From the NCBI RefSeq assembly GCF_004135205.1, contig NZ_CP035490.1, positions 2,249,501-2,313,500 on the forward strand: a stretch of DNA of 64,000 nt. Reading direction: 5' to 3'. This DNA is from Hahella sp. KA22. Its GTDB lineage: Bacteria > Pseudomonadota > Gammaproteobacteria > Pseudomonadales > Oleiphilaceae. Positions 53,183 to 62,102 of this stretch are shown here, piece by piece (the stretch's first letter is position 1; each line of letters begins with the position of its first letter). Both the position numbers and the translations under genes were made by a program. The notes below the pieces were generated by a model. It was not told the DNA's origin. It worked only from the letters and a program-made list of their open reading frames with translations, and made no database searches.

Positions 53183-53845
53183 TTACCAGGGCAACAATTC
53201 CCCATTCGCATGCCAGAACTTCCCTGAGTTCTCCAACGTCAGCTCGTCTATGCACGCGGCCAGCCCCTTCGCCGATACGTCGGGAGTGATATCGCCGGAA
53301 TGTCCGGTCATGTCCGTAATAACATAGCCAGGGTGCAGCAACGCCACCGCCACGCCGCGGCTTTTCATGTCCAGCGCCAGAGATTTGCCTATGGCGTTAA
53401 GACCCGCTTTAGACATACGGTAACCGTAATAAGCGCCGGAGCTGTTGTCTTCCACTGACCCCATACGACTGGTGATCAGTCCGACTTTGGCTCCCTTATG
53501 CAGGTTCTCCAGCAGCGCGCTGGTGACGCGCAGCGGGCCCAGGGTATTGATTTCGAATTGCGCGCGCATGGTGTCCCAGTTGGGGCTGGGCAGTGTTTCA
53601 TGGTGCAGCAGGCCGGCGTTATTGATGAGAATATCGACGGTTTGTCCCGTCAGCGCCTGGCGAATCTGTTCCACGCATGCGTCCTGGCTGATGTCGATAT
53701 CGGTCAAAACGGTCACGTTCAGTTTTTGTAACTCGTCGGAAGCGCGTCGGCAGATAGCGGTGACTTTATCGCCCCGTTGACTGAAAAGACGCGCCAGTTC
53801 CAAGCCGATGCCGCGATTGGCGCCGGTAATGACGACGTGAGCCAT
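53183..53845 (-). CDS. Short-chain dehydrogenase/reductase
   Basis: A 220-residue classical SDR. The cofactor motif TGANRGIG is at residues 7-14, NNAG at about 75, and the catalytic Tyr-Lys in YYGYRMSKAG with the Ser in ITSRMGS. It resembles the CsgA/sniffer-like branch of SDRs acting on carbonyl compounds. AAGGAGCACATC precedes the ATG. Single gene; substrate unknown. Confidence 0.9.
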   Translation of the reverse strand: MAHVVITGANRGIGLELARLFSQRGDKVTAICRRASDELQKLNVTVLTDIDISQDACVEQIRQALTGQTVDILINNAGLLHHETLPSPNWDTMRAQFEINTLGPLRVTSALLENLHKGAKVGLITSRMGSVEDNSSGAYYGYRMSKAGLNAIGKSLALDMKSRGVAVALLHPGYVITDMTGHSGDITPDVSAKGLAACIDELTLENSGKFWHANGELLPW

Positions 53846-53928
53846 GATGTGCTCCTTGTATCCTTAATGAATGGAGGGTTCACCAGGGAGATGGGGACGC
53901 CCCGCAAAGGATACAAGGCGCGATGCGG

Positions 53929-54498
53929 TTATTTGGCGGCGAAGCGGACCAGGCGTTCGCTGAGGCGTTGCACCCGTGAGGCGGCGGCTTCATCCGTGAT
54001 GGCGCCTTCCGCGTTGATCACTTTGTTGGCCTGTCCAAGCGCCACTTGCTCGGGCATCATCACGCAGCCGATGCCGGACAATATGGTTCTGACCATCGGC
54101 AGAGCGCGAATGCCGCCCAGAGCGCCGGGAGAGGCCGCCAGTAGCGCCACCCATTTGTCTTTGAACGCCGCCATGGAAGGCTCGCCTTCCAGCGGGCGCG
54201 ACACCCAGTCGATAGTGTTCTTTAAAACGCCGCTGATGCCGCCATTGTATTCGGGGGAAGACAGGATGAATCCATCATGGGCCGCGAGAATCTGCTTAAG
54301 CTTGAGCGCGTTCTCCGGTAGGCCGGATGCGCTTTCTATATCGCCGTCATAAATGGGCAGGGGATAATCCGCCAGATCCAGATAGGTTACCTCGGCCCCC
54401 GCCGCTTCCGCATAACGACCGGCGGCGCGCGCCAGCTTTTTATTCAGGGACTCTTTGCGCAGACTGCCGGCGAAGACGAGAATTTTGGGTTTACTCAC
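53929..54498 (-). CDS. NAD(P)H-dependent FMN reductase
   Basis: A flavodoxin-like reductase of the chromate/azo-reductase group (189 residues from this start). The phosphate loop GSLRKESLNKKL and SSPEYNGGISGVLKNTIDW are diagnostic. The upstream ATG (54510) is in frame, but the bases it covers, GGAGG then TCGAT, form an ideal Shine-Dalgarno for GTG 54498, which I prefer. The start region is tandemly duplicated (see findings). Cytoplasmic; reduces quinones, metals or free flavin. Confidence 0.85.
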   Translation of the reverse strand: MSKPKILVFAGSLRKESLNKKLARAAGRYAEAAGAEVTYLDLADYPLPIYDGDIESASGLPENALKLKQILAAHDGFILSSPEYNGGISGVLKNTIDWVSRPLEGEPSMAAFKDKWVALLAASPGALGGIRALPMVRTILSGIGCVMMPEQVALGQANKVINAEGAITDEAAASRVQRLSERLVRFAAK

Positions 54499-54526
54499 AT
54501 CGACCTCCATTACTCACATTGACCTC
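54492..54526 (-). repeat. Tandem duplication of a ribosome binding site and start
   Basis: Two 16-base copies (54492-54507 and 54511-54526, one mismatch, period 19). On the minus strand each reads GAGGTC-A/G-ATGTGAGTA, i.e. ribosome binding site plus GTG AGT start. The first copy would start a peptide of eight codons; the second starts the reductase. Confidence 0.75.
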
Positions 54527-54660
54527 AATAGTTGAGTAGCTTCTTCGAAGCATACCGACGCTGACAGCGTTGCTCCACCTCTAAATTTCGCGGCCTGGCG
54601 TCTGAGAGACTGATCGTATTACGACAGAGTTGATTTATTTTCGATCTGAAAATGCAGTTC

Positions 54661-54687
54661 AGATATCCACACATCCTGTGGATATCT
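54661..54687. promoter_or_regulatory. Perfect inverted repeat upstream of DUF938 gene
   Basis: AGATATCCACA-CATCC-TGTGGATATCT: 11-base arms with a five-base spacer, in the 366-base divergent region between the FMN reductase and the methyltransferase. No T-run follows. It looks like an operator for a dimeric regulator or a hairpin in a leader; the rest of the gap shows no gene. Confidence 0.5.
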
Positions 54688-54864
54688 CTTTGGAAAACGA
54701 TGGGAGCCCTTTGTTTTGTAGGGATTGCGGAGATTTTGGTAATTTATGATCAGTGTGTTTTTTATACTGACTGCTTGTCGCTTTTCTATCCAACGGCATT
54801 GGTTGCAATATCCGGTGGATTTGGAAATGATTCAACCCGGATAAAACATTAAGGAGACCCAGTT

Positions 54865-55461
54865 GTGAAACCTGTCGCTGAAGCCTGCTTGCGGAATCAG
54901 GCCCCGATCGCCGAAGCGGTGCGAGAGCCGTTCGCCTATGTAAAAACGGTATTGGAAATCGGCGCCGGCACCGGGCAGCACGCGGTGTATATCGCTGAGC
55001 GTATGCCCCATCTGCAATGGCTGCCGACGGATCTGGCGGAGGCCTTGCCGGGGATCTGCGCCTGGGTGGAGGAGTCGGGCCTGGATAATCTCTTACCGCC
55101 AAAAGCGCTGGATGTGACGACTGGGGATTGGGAGTTGTCTGAAACCTTTGATGCGGCTTATACGTCAAACACCTTGCATTTTGTCGGGTGGACGCCTGTG
55201 GAAGCGTTGTTTGCGGGCGTCGCCAAGCGCTTGCGCGCGGGTTCTCCCTTTTGCGTTTATGGTCCGTTTAATGAAAACGGAGTCTTCACCAGTCCAGGCA
55301 ATCAGGGTTTGGATGAATGGGTGAAAACCCGTGATCCAGACGCAGGACTGAAAGATCTGGCGGACATTGAAGCGCTGGCGTTGCGCTATGGTTTCAAGCT
55401 GAAGACTCTCAAGCGGCTGCCAGCGAACAATCTGTTGCTGGTATTTTGCTTCGAAGGGTGA
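54865..55461 (+). CDS. DUF938 SAM-dependent methyltransferase-like protein
   Basis: A 198-residue class I methyltransferase of the DUF938 family. Motif I is VLEIGAGTGQHAVYIAERM (about residue 30), and the family hallmarks LQWLPTD and NTLHFVGW, and FCVYGPFNENGVFTSPGNQ follow. GTG start at 54865 behind AAGGAGA. Family members are of unknown substrate. The gene ends in a GAAGGGT repeat that includes its stop codon. Confidence 0.88.
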   Translation: MKPVAEACLRNQAPIAEAVREPFAYVKTVLEIGAGTGQHAVYIAERMPHLQWLPTDLAEALPGICAWVEESGLDNLLPPKALDVTTGDWELSETFDAAYTSNTLHFVGWTPVEALFAGVAKRLRAGSPFCVYGPFNENGVFTSPGNQGLDEWVKTRDPDAGLKDLADIEALALRYGFKLKTLKRLPANNLLLVFCFEG

Positions 55462-55480
55462 AGGGTGAAGGGTGAAGGGG
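55453..55480 (+). repeat. GAAGGGT microsatellite at the DUF938 stop codon
   Basis: Four heptamer copies (the last GAAGGGG). The first copy supplies the last Glu-Gly codons and the TGA stop. Length change would alter only the 3' untranslated part. Confidence 0.85.
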
Positions 55481-55512
55481 GCGCTTGCGGCGTGACTGCC
55501 GGCAAGCGTGGG

Positions 55513-56166
55513 TCAGTCTGGCGAGTCCAGACGCAAACGGGCGCTGACTTCGGCGTCAGAGGGAATAAACACCTGTTCCTGTGGCGTCATCAGCTCCGCA
55601 TAGCGTTCCGGGGCGGCGTGAGCGCGTTGCTCGGCGATGAACTCTCTGAAGTCGATGACTTCCAGAATTTCCTCTTTGCCGTAGCGGGCGAGCATATCTC
55701 CACGTAGTCCCAACTGAATGGCGCGTCGCTCGCATTTAGCGCCGTCCGGCGCATGGTCCGGGTCCCATTGCAGGCGCACGTTGGAATTTTGCACGGCTTC
55801 CTTCCAGGCTTCCTGAGTTGGGAACTCCTCGGGATTGTAGGAAGAGGGAACCGCCTGACTCAGGGTATCTTCGAAGAACTGTCTGCGTATTCTCAGCCCC
55901 AGCACCACCTCCTGGCCTTCCTTTAAACCCCAGCCGCAACGATACATCATCCACAGGAAGTTGGGTTTTATCCAACTCATGCGGGAGTAACTGTACGCGC
56001 CGCCGAAACGACCATTCTTGATGGCGTATTCGCCGATTTCCGGTCGATAAGCCTGATAAACGATGAGTGTATCTTGATCCTGATGCGCCAGAATATGTCT
56101 GCCGCTGGCGGGCCAGAGAGAGGTCTGTTCGAGGTAGGGTGTGGTTTTAATATCTTTGATTTTCAT
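55513..56166 (-). CDS. DUF4291 family protein
   Basis: A 217-residue protein of the DUF4291 family; the signature FGGAYSYSRMSWIKPNFLWM then MYRCGWG near residue 52 is clear, and DTLIVYQAYRPEIGEYA precedes it. The family is found in bacteria and fungi with no known activity. ATG 56166 with AAGGAAGTG upstream. A 14-base inverted repeat lies just upstream of its ribosome binding site. Confidence 0.88.
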   Translation of the reverse strand: MKIKDIKTTPYLEQTSLWPASGRHILAHQDQDTLIVYQAYRPEIGEYAIKNGRFGGAYSYSRMSWIKPNFLWMMYRCGWGLKEGQEVVLGLRIRRQFFEDTLSQAVPSSYNPEEFPTQEAWKEAVQNSNVRLQWDPDHAPDGAKCERRAIQLGLRGDMLARYGKEEILEVIDFREFIAEQRAHAAPERYAELMTPQEQVFIPSDAEVSARLRLDSPD

Positions 56167-56186
56167 TATTCACTTCCTTAGTGATG

Positions 56187-56328
56187 TAGTGATTAACATG
56201 GCAATGATATTGGCATGTTAATCACTAGGCGCATGGACGCGCCTGCGCGGCGACAAGCCGCGGGAGACAGGGCCTGACCTGTGCAGGCCCTGTCGTTGCA
56301 GACAAATAGAAGGAAGCTATTTGTCTGC
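56187..56328. repeat. Array of four perfect hairpins between DUF4291 and wax synthase
   Basis: TAGTGATTAACATG/CATGTTAATCACTA (14-base arms, 56187-56227), CGCGGC/GCCGCG (56246-56262), ACAGGGCCTG/CAGGCCCTGT (56267-56293) and GCAGACAAATAG/CTATTTGTCTGC (12-base arms, 56298-56328) follow each other without overlap. A fifth, GAAGGCG/CGCCTTC, lies near 56395. The last two or three may terminate wax synthase transcription; the first sits in the DUF4291 leader or is an operator. Confidence 0.7.
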
Positions 56329-56433
56329 CGGATTAATATTTCTCCTACTGCCGAATTTAACCGGCGATGAGAGCGCATAGGTTAACCGAAGCGAAGGCGC
56401 GCGCCAACTGCGTCGCCTTCACTTAATCGCGGC

Positions 56434-57810
56434 TCAGACTCCCGCTGCTTTCTCCAGCTCGGCGATGCCTTGCTCGATATAGTCCAGTAACCGCTGCATG
56501 GACGGCAGGGTTCTGCGGCAGGCGGTGAAGCCGAACTCCAGTTGGTCGCGGTAGCTTACCAGCGTGATGTTCAATGCGGCGTAATCCACTGGGATCGACA
56601 CCGGGTACATGCCTTCCAGACGCGCGCCATTCCAGTACAGCGGCTTGTCCGGGCCTGGCACATTGGAAATCACCACGTTGAAGGCCTGCCATTTGGGGGC
56701 CAGCCCCGTCAGCAGGTTCAAGCCGGAGGGCGCCAGAGTAAGCGCGGTGTAATTGACTGCCTCTTCCGGCGTCATCTGGCGAAAGCGTTCTTTGGACTCT
56801 CGCGCGGACGCCTGTGTTAATTCCAGACGCCGCACCGGATCAGCGATGTGGGTGCCGAGGTTGGCCAGAATCATGGCGATTTGATTCCCGCTGTCGCTGT
56901 CATCCTGGCGGATAGACATGGGCGCCATGGCGATCAAGGGCTGATCGGGCAACGCCTGACGGCTAAGTAAATAATTACGCAACGCGCTGCCGCATACCGC
57001 CAGAACGACATCGTTGACCGTGGCCTGGAACGCCTTGCCGATCGCCTTAAACCGTTCCAGCGCGTAGGACTGGGCGGCGAATCGGCGTGAGCCGGTAATG
57101 CGTTGATTGAGAATGCTTTGCGGTGCGCGGAAGATCAGGCCGGCGTCGCTGTCATCACGGGCTTTCAACAGGTTCTTGCCCAGCTCTCTGACCAGCGTGG
57201 GGACTGTGGCGATTTGCTTACTGGCCCCTTCCACCAGTTGCGACAGGCTGTGAACCAAGTCGCCAGTGGTGGGGGCGTGAGCGTCACGCGCCGGTCTGGC
57301 GTCTTTTGATATCGCCCAGATCGGCGGCATCTCTGTCGCGGAGGGATCGAAAGAATACGATTTCACGCACATCCGCATGGCGGCGACGCCGTCCAGCATA
57401 CAATGATGCGCTTTGTAGTACACCGCAAAGCGGCGTCCGCGAATACCTTCAATCAGGTGGCATTCCCACATGGGGCGTTCACGGTCCATCAGGTTGCTGT
57501 GTTCTGCGGAAACATGCGCCAGCAGCTCCCGGATACGGCCGGGCTTGGGCAACGCCTCGTGGCGGAAGTGGTGCTCTAGATCAAACTGGGCGTCAGTATC
57601 CCAATAGTAACGCCCCCAACGTTGTCGCAGGCGGCGGTTGAACGGCGGCTGCGGCGTAGCGTAATCGCGCATTTGCTGCGCCAGCTCTGTCATGTATTTG
57701 GCGTCGGCGTCGTCAGGGAAACTGAAAATATGAAGGCCGCCGACATGCATAGGCTGTTGGCGCTTTTCCAGCCAGAGGAATATCTGGTCGACTGGACTGA
57801 GTGGGGTCAT
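56434..57810 (-). CDS. Wax ester synthase / diacylglycerol acyltransferase
   Basis: A 458-residue WS/DGAT that esterifies fatty acyl-CoA with fatty alcohol (wax ester) or diacylglycerol. The catalytic HHxxxDG is KAHHCMLDGVA near residue 133, the N-terminal PLSPVDQIFLWLE is typical, and the NVVISNVPGPDKPLYWNGA block near 390 is conserved in the family. A Lys/Arg-rich surface segment is present as usual. With the acyl-CoA reductase at 9613 the window encodes both steps of wax ester storage. It is monocistronic between hairpin-rich regions. Confidence 0.95.
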   Translation of the reverse strand: MTPLSPVDQIFLWLEKRQQPMHVGGLHIFSFPDDADAKYMTELAQQMRDYATPQPPFNRRLRQRWGRYYWDTDAQFDLEHHFRHEALPKPGRIRELLAHVSAEHSNLMDRERPMWECHLIEGIRGRRFAVYYKAHHCMLDGVAAMRMCVKSYSFDPSATEMPPIWAISKDARPARDAHAPTTGDLVHSLSQLVEGASKQIATVPTLVRELGKNLLKARDDSDAGLIFRAPQSILNQRITGSRRFAAQSYALERFKAIGKAFQATVNDVVLAVCGSALRNYLLSRQALPDQPLIAMAPMSIRQDDSDSGNQIAMILANLGTHIADPVRRLELTQASARESKERFRQMTPEEAVNYTALTLAPSGLNLLTGLAPKWQAFNVVISNVPGPDKPLYWNGARLEGMYPVSIPVDYAALNITLVSYRDQLEFGFTACRRTLPSMQRLLDYIEQGIAELEKAAGV

Positions 57811-57948
57811 AACGTCTACTTCCTGGTGTGATGTGCTTTTTAGTTGTTATGCAAATTCAAAGCCCGTAGCTAACCCTGGAGTTAAAGCTAAGTCTTTGAG
57901 GCGGTTCAGTTTGGCGGAAGCCGGAACGGCTGACAACTGCTATCGCAG

Positions 57949-57977
57949 CCCGCAAGCGGCTGTATCTCGCTTGCGGG
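57949..57977 (-). terminator. Hairpin downstream of pilU
   Basis: CCCGCAAGCG/CGCTTGCGGG, a perfect ten-base stem 23 bases past the pilU stop on the minus strand. No T-run, but position and strength suit a transcript end. Confidence 0.6.
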
Positions 57978-57999
57978 AAAACGGGAGAGTGGCTGAGGG

Positions 58000-59214
58000 T
58001 CAACTTTTAGGTTTGAAGGGGTCGTTGTCCTCCTCGTCGTCCTCTTCAATTTCCTGCAGGCTGAGAGAAAAACCGCTGCTGGGCTTCTTGGCCGCCAGTT
58101 CTTCGGGGCCGGCGTCCTCAACTTTTTCATCGCCCAGGCTGGTGGGAACTTCCACCCCGGCGTGCAGTTTGATGCGCAGACGCAGGTTGTTGGCGGAGTC
58201 GGCGTTTTTCAGGGCTTCCTCCACGCTGATTTTTTCCTGCTGCACCAGCTTGAACAGCGCTGCGTCAAAGGTCTGCATGCCGATGTTTTCCGACTTCTGC
58301 ATGATCTCTTTGATGCCGTCGATGTCGCCGCGCAGAATCAATTCGCTGACCGTGGGCGTACCCAGCAGGATCTCGATGGCGGCGGTGCGCTTACCGTCAA
58401 TCGTCGGCACCAAACGTTGTGAGACGAAGGCTCGCAGGTTCAACGACAAATCCATCAGCAACTGGTTGCGGCGTTCTTCCGGGAAAAAGTTAATGATGCG
58501 GTCCAGCGCCTGGTTAGAGTTGTTGGCGTGCAGCGTGGAGATACACAGGTGCCCGGTTTCTGCGAAAGCCAGCGCGTGCTCCATGGTTTCCCTGTCGCGA
58601 ATCTCGCCGATCAAAATGACGTCCGGCGCCTGCCGCAGGGTGTTTTTCAGCGCGTTATGGTAACTGCGCGTATCGACGCCCACTTCCCGCTGGTTGATGA
58701 TGCTTTTCTTGTGCTTGTGAATGAACTCCACCGGGTCTTCGATAGTAATGATATGACCGCCGCTATTACTGTTGCGGTGATCGATCAGCGCCGCCAGAGA
58801 GGTGGACTTGCCGGAGCCGGTAGCGCCGACGAATAGAATCAAGCCCCGTTTCGACATCAATACTTCTTTCAGGATAGGGGGCAGCCCCAGGCTGTCAGCG
58901 TTGGGAATATCGGTCACGATATTACGGGCGACGATGGAGACTTCATTGCGCTGTTTGAAGATGTTGACCCGGAAACGGCCAACCTGAGGGATGCTGTACG
59001 CCAGATTCATTTCCAGCTCATGGGCGAACTGCTCGCGCTGTTCTTCATCCATGATGGAGTTGGCGATTTCCATAATTCTGCCCGGCGGAATGGGGGTCTT
59101 ATCGATGGGCTTCAATTTACCGTGAAACTTGGCGCAGGGCGGCGCGCCGGTGCTCAGGTAGAGGTCGGACCCGTCATTCTTGGCCAGAACGGTCAGATAC
59201 TGGTTGAATTCCAT
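58000..59214 (-). CDS. pilU: Type IV pilus retraction ATPase PilU
   Basis: A 404-residue PilT-family ATPase. Walker A GATGSGKST is near residue 130, the Asp box IITIEDPVE, Walker B VILIGEIRDRETM and the His box GHLCISTLHANNS follow. The 404-residue length and the acidic C-terminal tail (EEDDEEDNDPF) fit PilU better than PilT (about 345 residues). PilU assists PilT in pilus retraction for twitching. No pilT lies beside it in this window; upstream is an unrelated divergent GGDEF-EAL gene. Confidence 0.85.
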   Translation of the reverse strand: MEFNQYLTVLAKNDGSDLYLSTGAPPCAKFHGKLKPIDKTPIPPGRIMEIANSIMDEEQREQFAHELEMNLAYSIPQVGRFRVNIFKQRNEVSIVARNIVTDIPNADSLGLPPILKEVLMSKRGLILFVGATGSGKSTSLAALIDHRNSNSGGHIITIEDPVEFIHKHKKSIINQREVGVDTRSYHNALKNTLRQAPDVILIGEIRDRETMEHALAFAETGHLCISTLHANNSNQALDRIINFFPEERRNQLLMDLSLNLRAFVSQRLVPTIDGKRTAAIEILLGTPTVSELILRGDIDGIKEIMQKSENIGMQTFDAALFKLVQQEKISVEEALKNADSANNLRLRIKLHAGVEVPTSLGDEKVEDAGPEELAAKKPSSGFSLSLQEIEEDDEEDNDPFKPKS

Positions 59215-59502
59215 GCAGAAGTCTCCCGAAGTGATGTCCGGTTGGTTTGGAGCATTGTCGTCTTTTTGATTTTTTTCAAAGGGCGCGTCTTTAACAGATA
59301 GACGAAAATTATCCTTCCCGCCACCACAAAATGGCCTATTGAGCAGCGCTTGCCGCTATGTAAATCTACGGCCTGTTGCGGCTGAGCTTGCAATGATTTT
59401 TCGCAGACTGCAGAAACAGGGAGCGTAAAGTTAGAAAAGTTGGCTTTATGACATATAGTTTTTATAACGCATGATTTTCCCGGGGAAAGAAATCAACGGC
59501 TC

Positions 59503-62049
59503 ATGCAGCTAATTCGCTACTCCATCAACTTTGTCCTGTTGCTTGCGCTGTATTACCTGGGGGGACGCCTGGGGTTACTGCTGGATGTGTACTACGGCGG
59601 CGTGACGCCTTTATGGCCGCCTTCAGGGCTGGCGCTGGCGATGATCTGGTTCAGCGGCTGGCGCTGGGCGCCGGTCATCATCGTAGGCGAATTGCTGTCG
59701 GCGATGACTTTGCATCAGTCGATTCTCAACGGCGTTATCGGCGGCATTGGCCAGCTCAGCGAAGTCGCCTGCGCGATGCTGATGATCCGTTACTTTGGCA
59801 TTACCCCCTATCTCAGCAGCGTCGGCGACAGCCTGCGCTTCATTGGTCTGGCCGCCTTGCTGGCGCCGCTGTTCGGCGCGGGATTAGGCGTGGCGGGACA
59901 ACTCTCCAGTGGGCTGATCACTCCCGGACAGGCCGGCGCGACCTGGATGACCTGGTGGCTGGGCGACTCCATCGGCATCATGATTGTCACCCCGCTGATT
60001 CGCTTCTGGTGGATTGAGCCGCCGTCCGGCTATCGTCTGGTATTGCGCTGGCTGACTCAGACTTCCTGGGTGGCCATGTTCTTCACCGCGGCCTTCGTGA
60101 TTATTCCCGACAAGGCCTGGACATTGTTTTTTCTGTTGCTCCCCTATGTCGTCTACACCTCCATCACCCTGGGTAAGCAGGGCGCAAGCCTGAGTCTGGT
60201 TGCGCTGGCGGCGCTGGTGTTGGGCGAGGGCGCGCAAGGCGTCTCCAGCGACTTTATGATCAGCGTGAAAATGGCGTTCGTTGGAACCTGCACTTTGCTG
60301 GCCTATGTGGTGACCGCCAATTTTGAAACCAACCGCACCATCCGCAGTATGCTGGCCACGGAGCGTAATCGGCTGCGGACTACTCTAATGTCCATCAGCG
60401 ACGGTGTCATTAAAGTCGATGAGCGCGCCCATGTAGTGTTCATGAATCCCATGGCGGAGCAGCTGACCGGATGGAGTGAGCGCGCGGCCATGGAGAAGCC
60501 ATTCGTGGTGATCTGTCCTCTCAAAACTTTGAAAGAGCCCAGACATCCCGCAAATCCGGTGGAGTTTTTCCTGGCGCAGACGCAGCGCGATGCGCAGATA
60601 GAGAGTTATGCTTTCGAGTCCGCCGATGATGGCGCCCGCACATTGGAAATTCGCATTCGCCGCGTCGTTGGCGGCGGAGGGCGGGGCGATAGGCTCAGCA
60701 ACGGCGCAGTAATTGTATTGCGGGATATCAGCGATGAAGTGCGGTTGCGCCGGCAATTGGAGCATCAGGCGCTGCATGATCCGCTGACTGACTTACCCAA
60801 TCGCCGCGCTCTGGACAATTATCTGCACCGGCTGTTGTGCGAGAACACCAAACATTTGGTATCGGGTCTGCTGTACATCGATCTGGACCAATTTAAGCTG
60901 ATTAATGACACTTGCGGCCATGAGGTGGGCGATCTCTTGCTGAAGAAGTTGTCGTCCCTGCTGCGCAAGAATACGCCGGAGCGCGGCATGCTGGCGCGCA
61001 TCAGCGGAGATGAGTTCGCGCTGGTGATTGAGGGCGTCACGGAGGCGCAAACGCTGGCGGTGGCGGAGCAGGTGCGACAGACCATTTCACACTGTCAGTT
61101 GGCCTACGAAGACTTAGTGTTTTCCGTGGGCGCCAGCATTGGCGTCACCTTTATCACAGATCAGGACAACAGCCGTCAGGCCGTGCTGTCCCGCGCCGAT
61201 ATCGCCTGTTATCAGGCCAAGGAAAGCGGGCGCGACAGAGTCAGGGTTTACCATGCCGGCGATACCGTTATGCTGCGTTATCACGGCGAACTGGAGTGGT
61301 TGTCGCAGTTAAAAAACGCTATCCAGATGGGACAGTTTGAGCTTTACCAGCAAGGCATCTTCTGTGTGGATGAAAACGGCGATGCGGTGGACATGCCGGG
61401 GTGTGAAGTGTTGATTCGCCTGCGTCGACAGGATGAGATGGTCAGTCCTGGCAGCTTCATTCCGGTGGCGGAGCGTTTTGGATTTATGCCCATCATCGAC
61501 CGCTGGGTGACGGAAACCTTGTTCCGGCGTATGTCCAACAGCGTGGGGCTGGAGTTTATCTATAACGTAAATCTGAGTGGCGCTACATTTAACGACCATG
61601 GCTTCTTCAAAGAGGTGGAAGGCTGGGCGGAGAAATATCGCATTGATCGTTCCCGTGTCTGCTTTGAAGTGACTGAAAGCGTAGCGCTGGCCGATATCGC
61701 CCAGACGCGGGAGATTATCCGCAGCATGGCGCAGAAGGGGTACCGCTTTGCGTTAGATGATTTCGGCAGCGGTTCCGCCAGCTATGGTTATTTGAGCGAA
61801 TTGCCGGTGAATTACGTCAAGCTGGATGGCGGTTTTGTGCGTCGGGTGCTGGAAGACCCTTCTGCGGAAATCGTGATTGAGTCTCTGGTTAAAATCGCCC
61901 GCTTACGCAATATGCATTGTATTGCCGAGTGTGTGGAAAGCCGGGATATCGCCTGTCGCATGGTGAAGCTGGGGATTCCAGTCTTGCAGGGCTTTTTCTA
62001 TGACCGACCTCAACCCATGGGGCCGGTTACAAAAAGCGAGGGGAGTTGA
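59503..62049 (+). CDS. MASE1-PAS-GGDEF-EAL c-di-GMP enzyme
   Basis: An 848-residue protein. Residues 1-290 form the MASE1 membrane sensor (about eight helices; GGVTPLWPPSGLALAMIW is diagnostic). PAS is about 295-410. The GGDEF domain has an active-type RISGDEFALV near 510 and no RxxD inhibitory site just upstream. The EAL domain reads EVLIRL in place of EALLR but keeps the Glu, NLSG, EVTES, DDFGSGSAS, KLDG and QGFFY residues. Both activities look possible. Divergent from pilU, and could influence pili and the PilZ protein at 37417. Confidence 0.92.
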   Translation: MQLIRYSINFVLLLALYYLGGRLGLLLDVYYGGVTPLWPPSGLALAMIWFSGWRWAPVIIVGELLSAMTLHQSILNGVIGGIGQLSEVACAMLMIRYFGITPYLSSVGDSLRFIGLAALLAPLFGAGLGVAGQLSSGLITPGQAGATWMTWWLGDSIGIMIVTPLIRFWWIEPPSGYRLVLRWLTQTSWVAMFFTAAFVIIPDKAWTLFFLLLPYVVYTSITLGKQGASLSLVALAALVLGEGAQGVSSDFMISVKMAFVGTCTLLAYVVTANFETNRTIRSMLATERNRLRTTLMSISDGVIKVDERAHVVFMNPMAEQLTGWSERAAMEKPFVVICPLKTLKEPRHPANPVEFFLAQTQRDAQIESYAFESADDGARTLEIRIRRVVGGGGRGDRLSNGAVIVLRDISDEVRLRRQLEHQALHDPLTDLPNRRALDNYLHRLLCENTKHLVSGLLYIDLDQFKLINDTCGHEVGDLLLKKLSSLLRKNTPERGMLARISGDEFALVIEGVTEAQTLAVAEQVRQTISHCQLAYEDLVFSVGASIGVTFITDQDNSRQAVLSRADIACYQAKESGRDRVRVYHAGDTVMLRYHGELEWLSQLKNAIQMGQFELYQQGIFCVDENGDAVDMPGCEVLIRLRRQDEMVSPGSFIPVAERFGFMPIIDRWVTETLFRRMSNSVGLEFIYNVNLSGATFNDHGFFKEVEGWAEKYRIDRSRVCFEVTESVALADIAQTREIIRSMAQKGYRFALDDFGSGSASYGYLSELPVNYVKLDGGFVRRVLEDPSAEIVIESLVKIARLRNMHCIAECVESRDIACRMVKLGIPVLQGFFYDRPQPMGPVTKSEGS

Positions 62050-62102
62050 AAGGTGTGGATTTTGGCGGCCAATGATGACCGCCAGTTTCCGTCAATCAGC
62101 CC

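Noticed and set aside
54652-54852. 66-codon plus-strand frame upstream of the DUF938 gene
   Set aside because: Overlaps the perfect inverted repeat, has no ribosome binding site, and its composition does not resemble a real gene.
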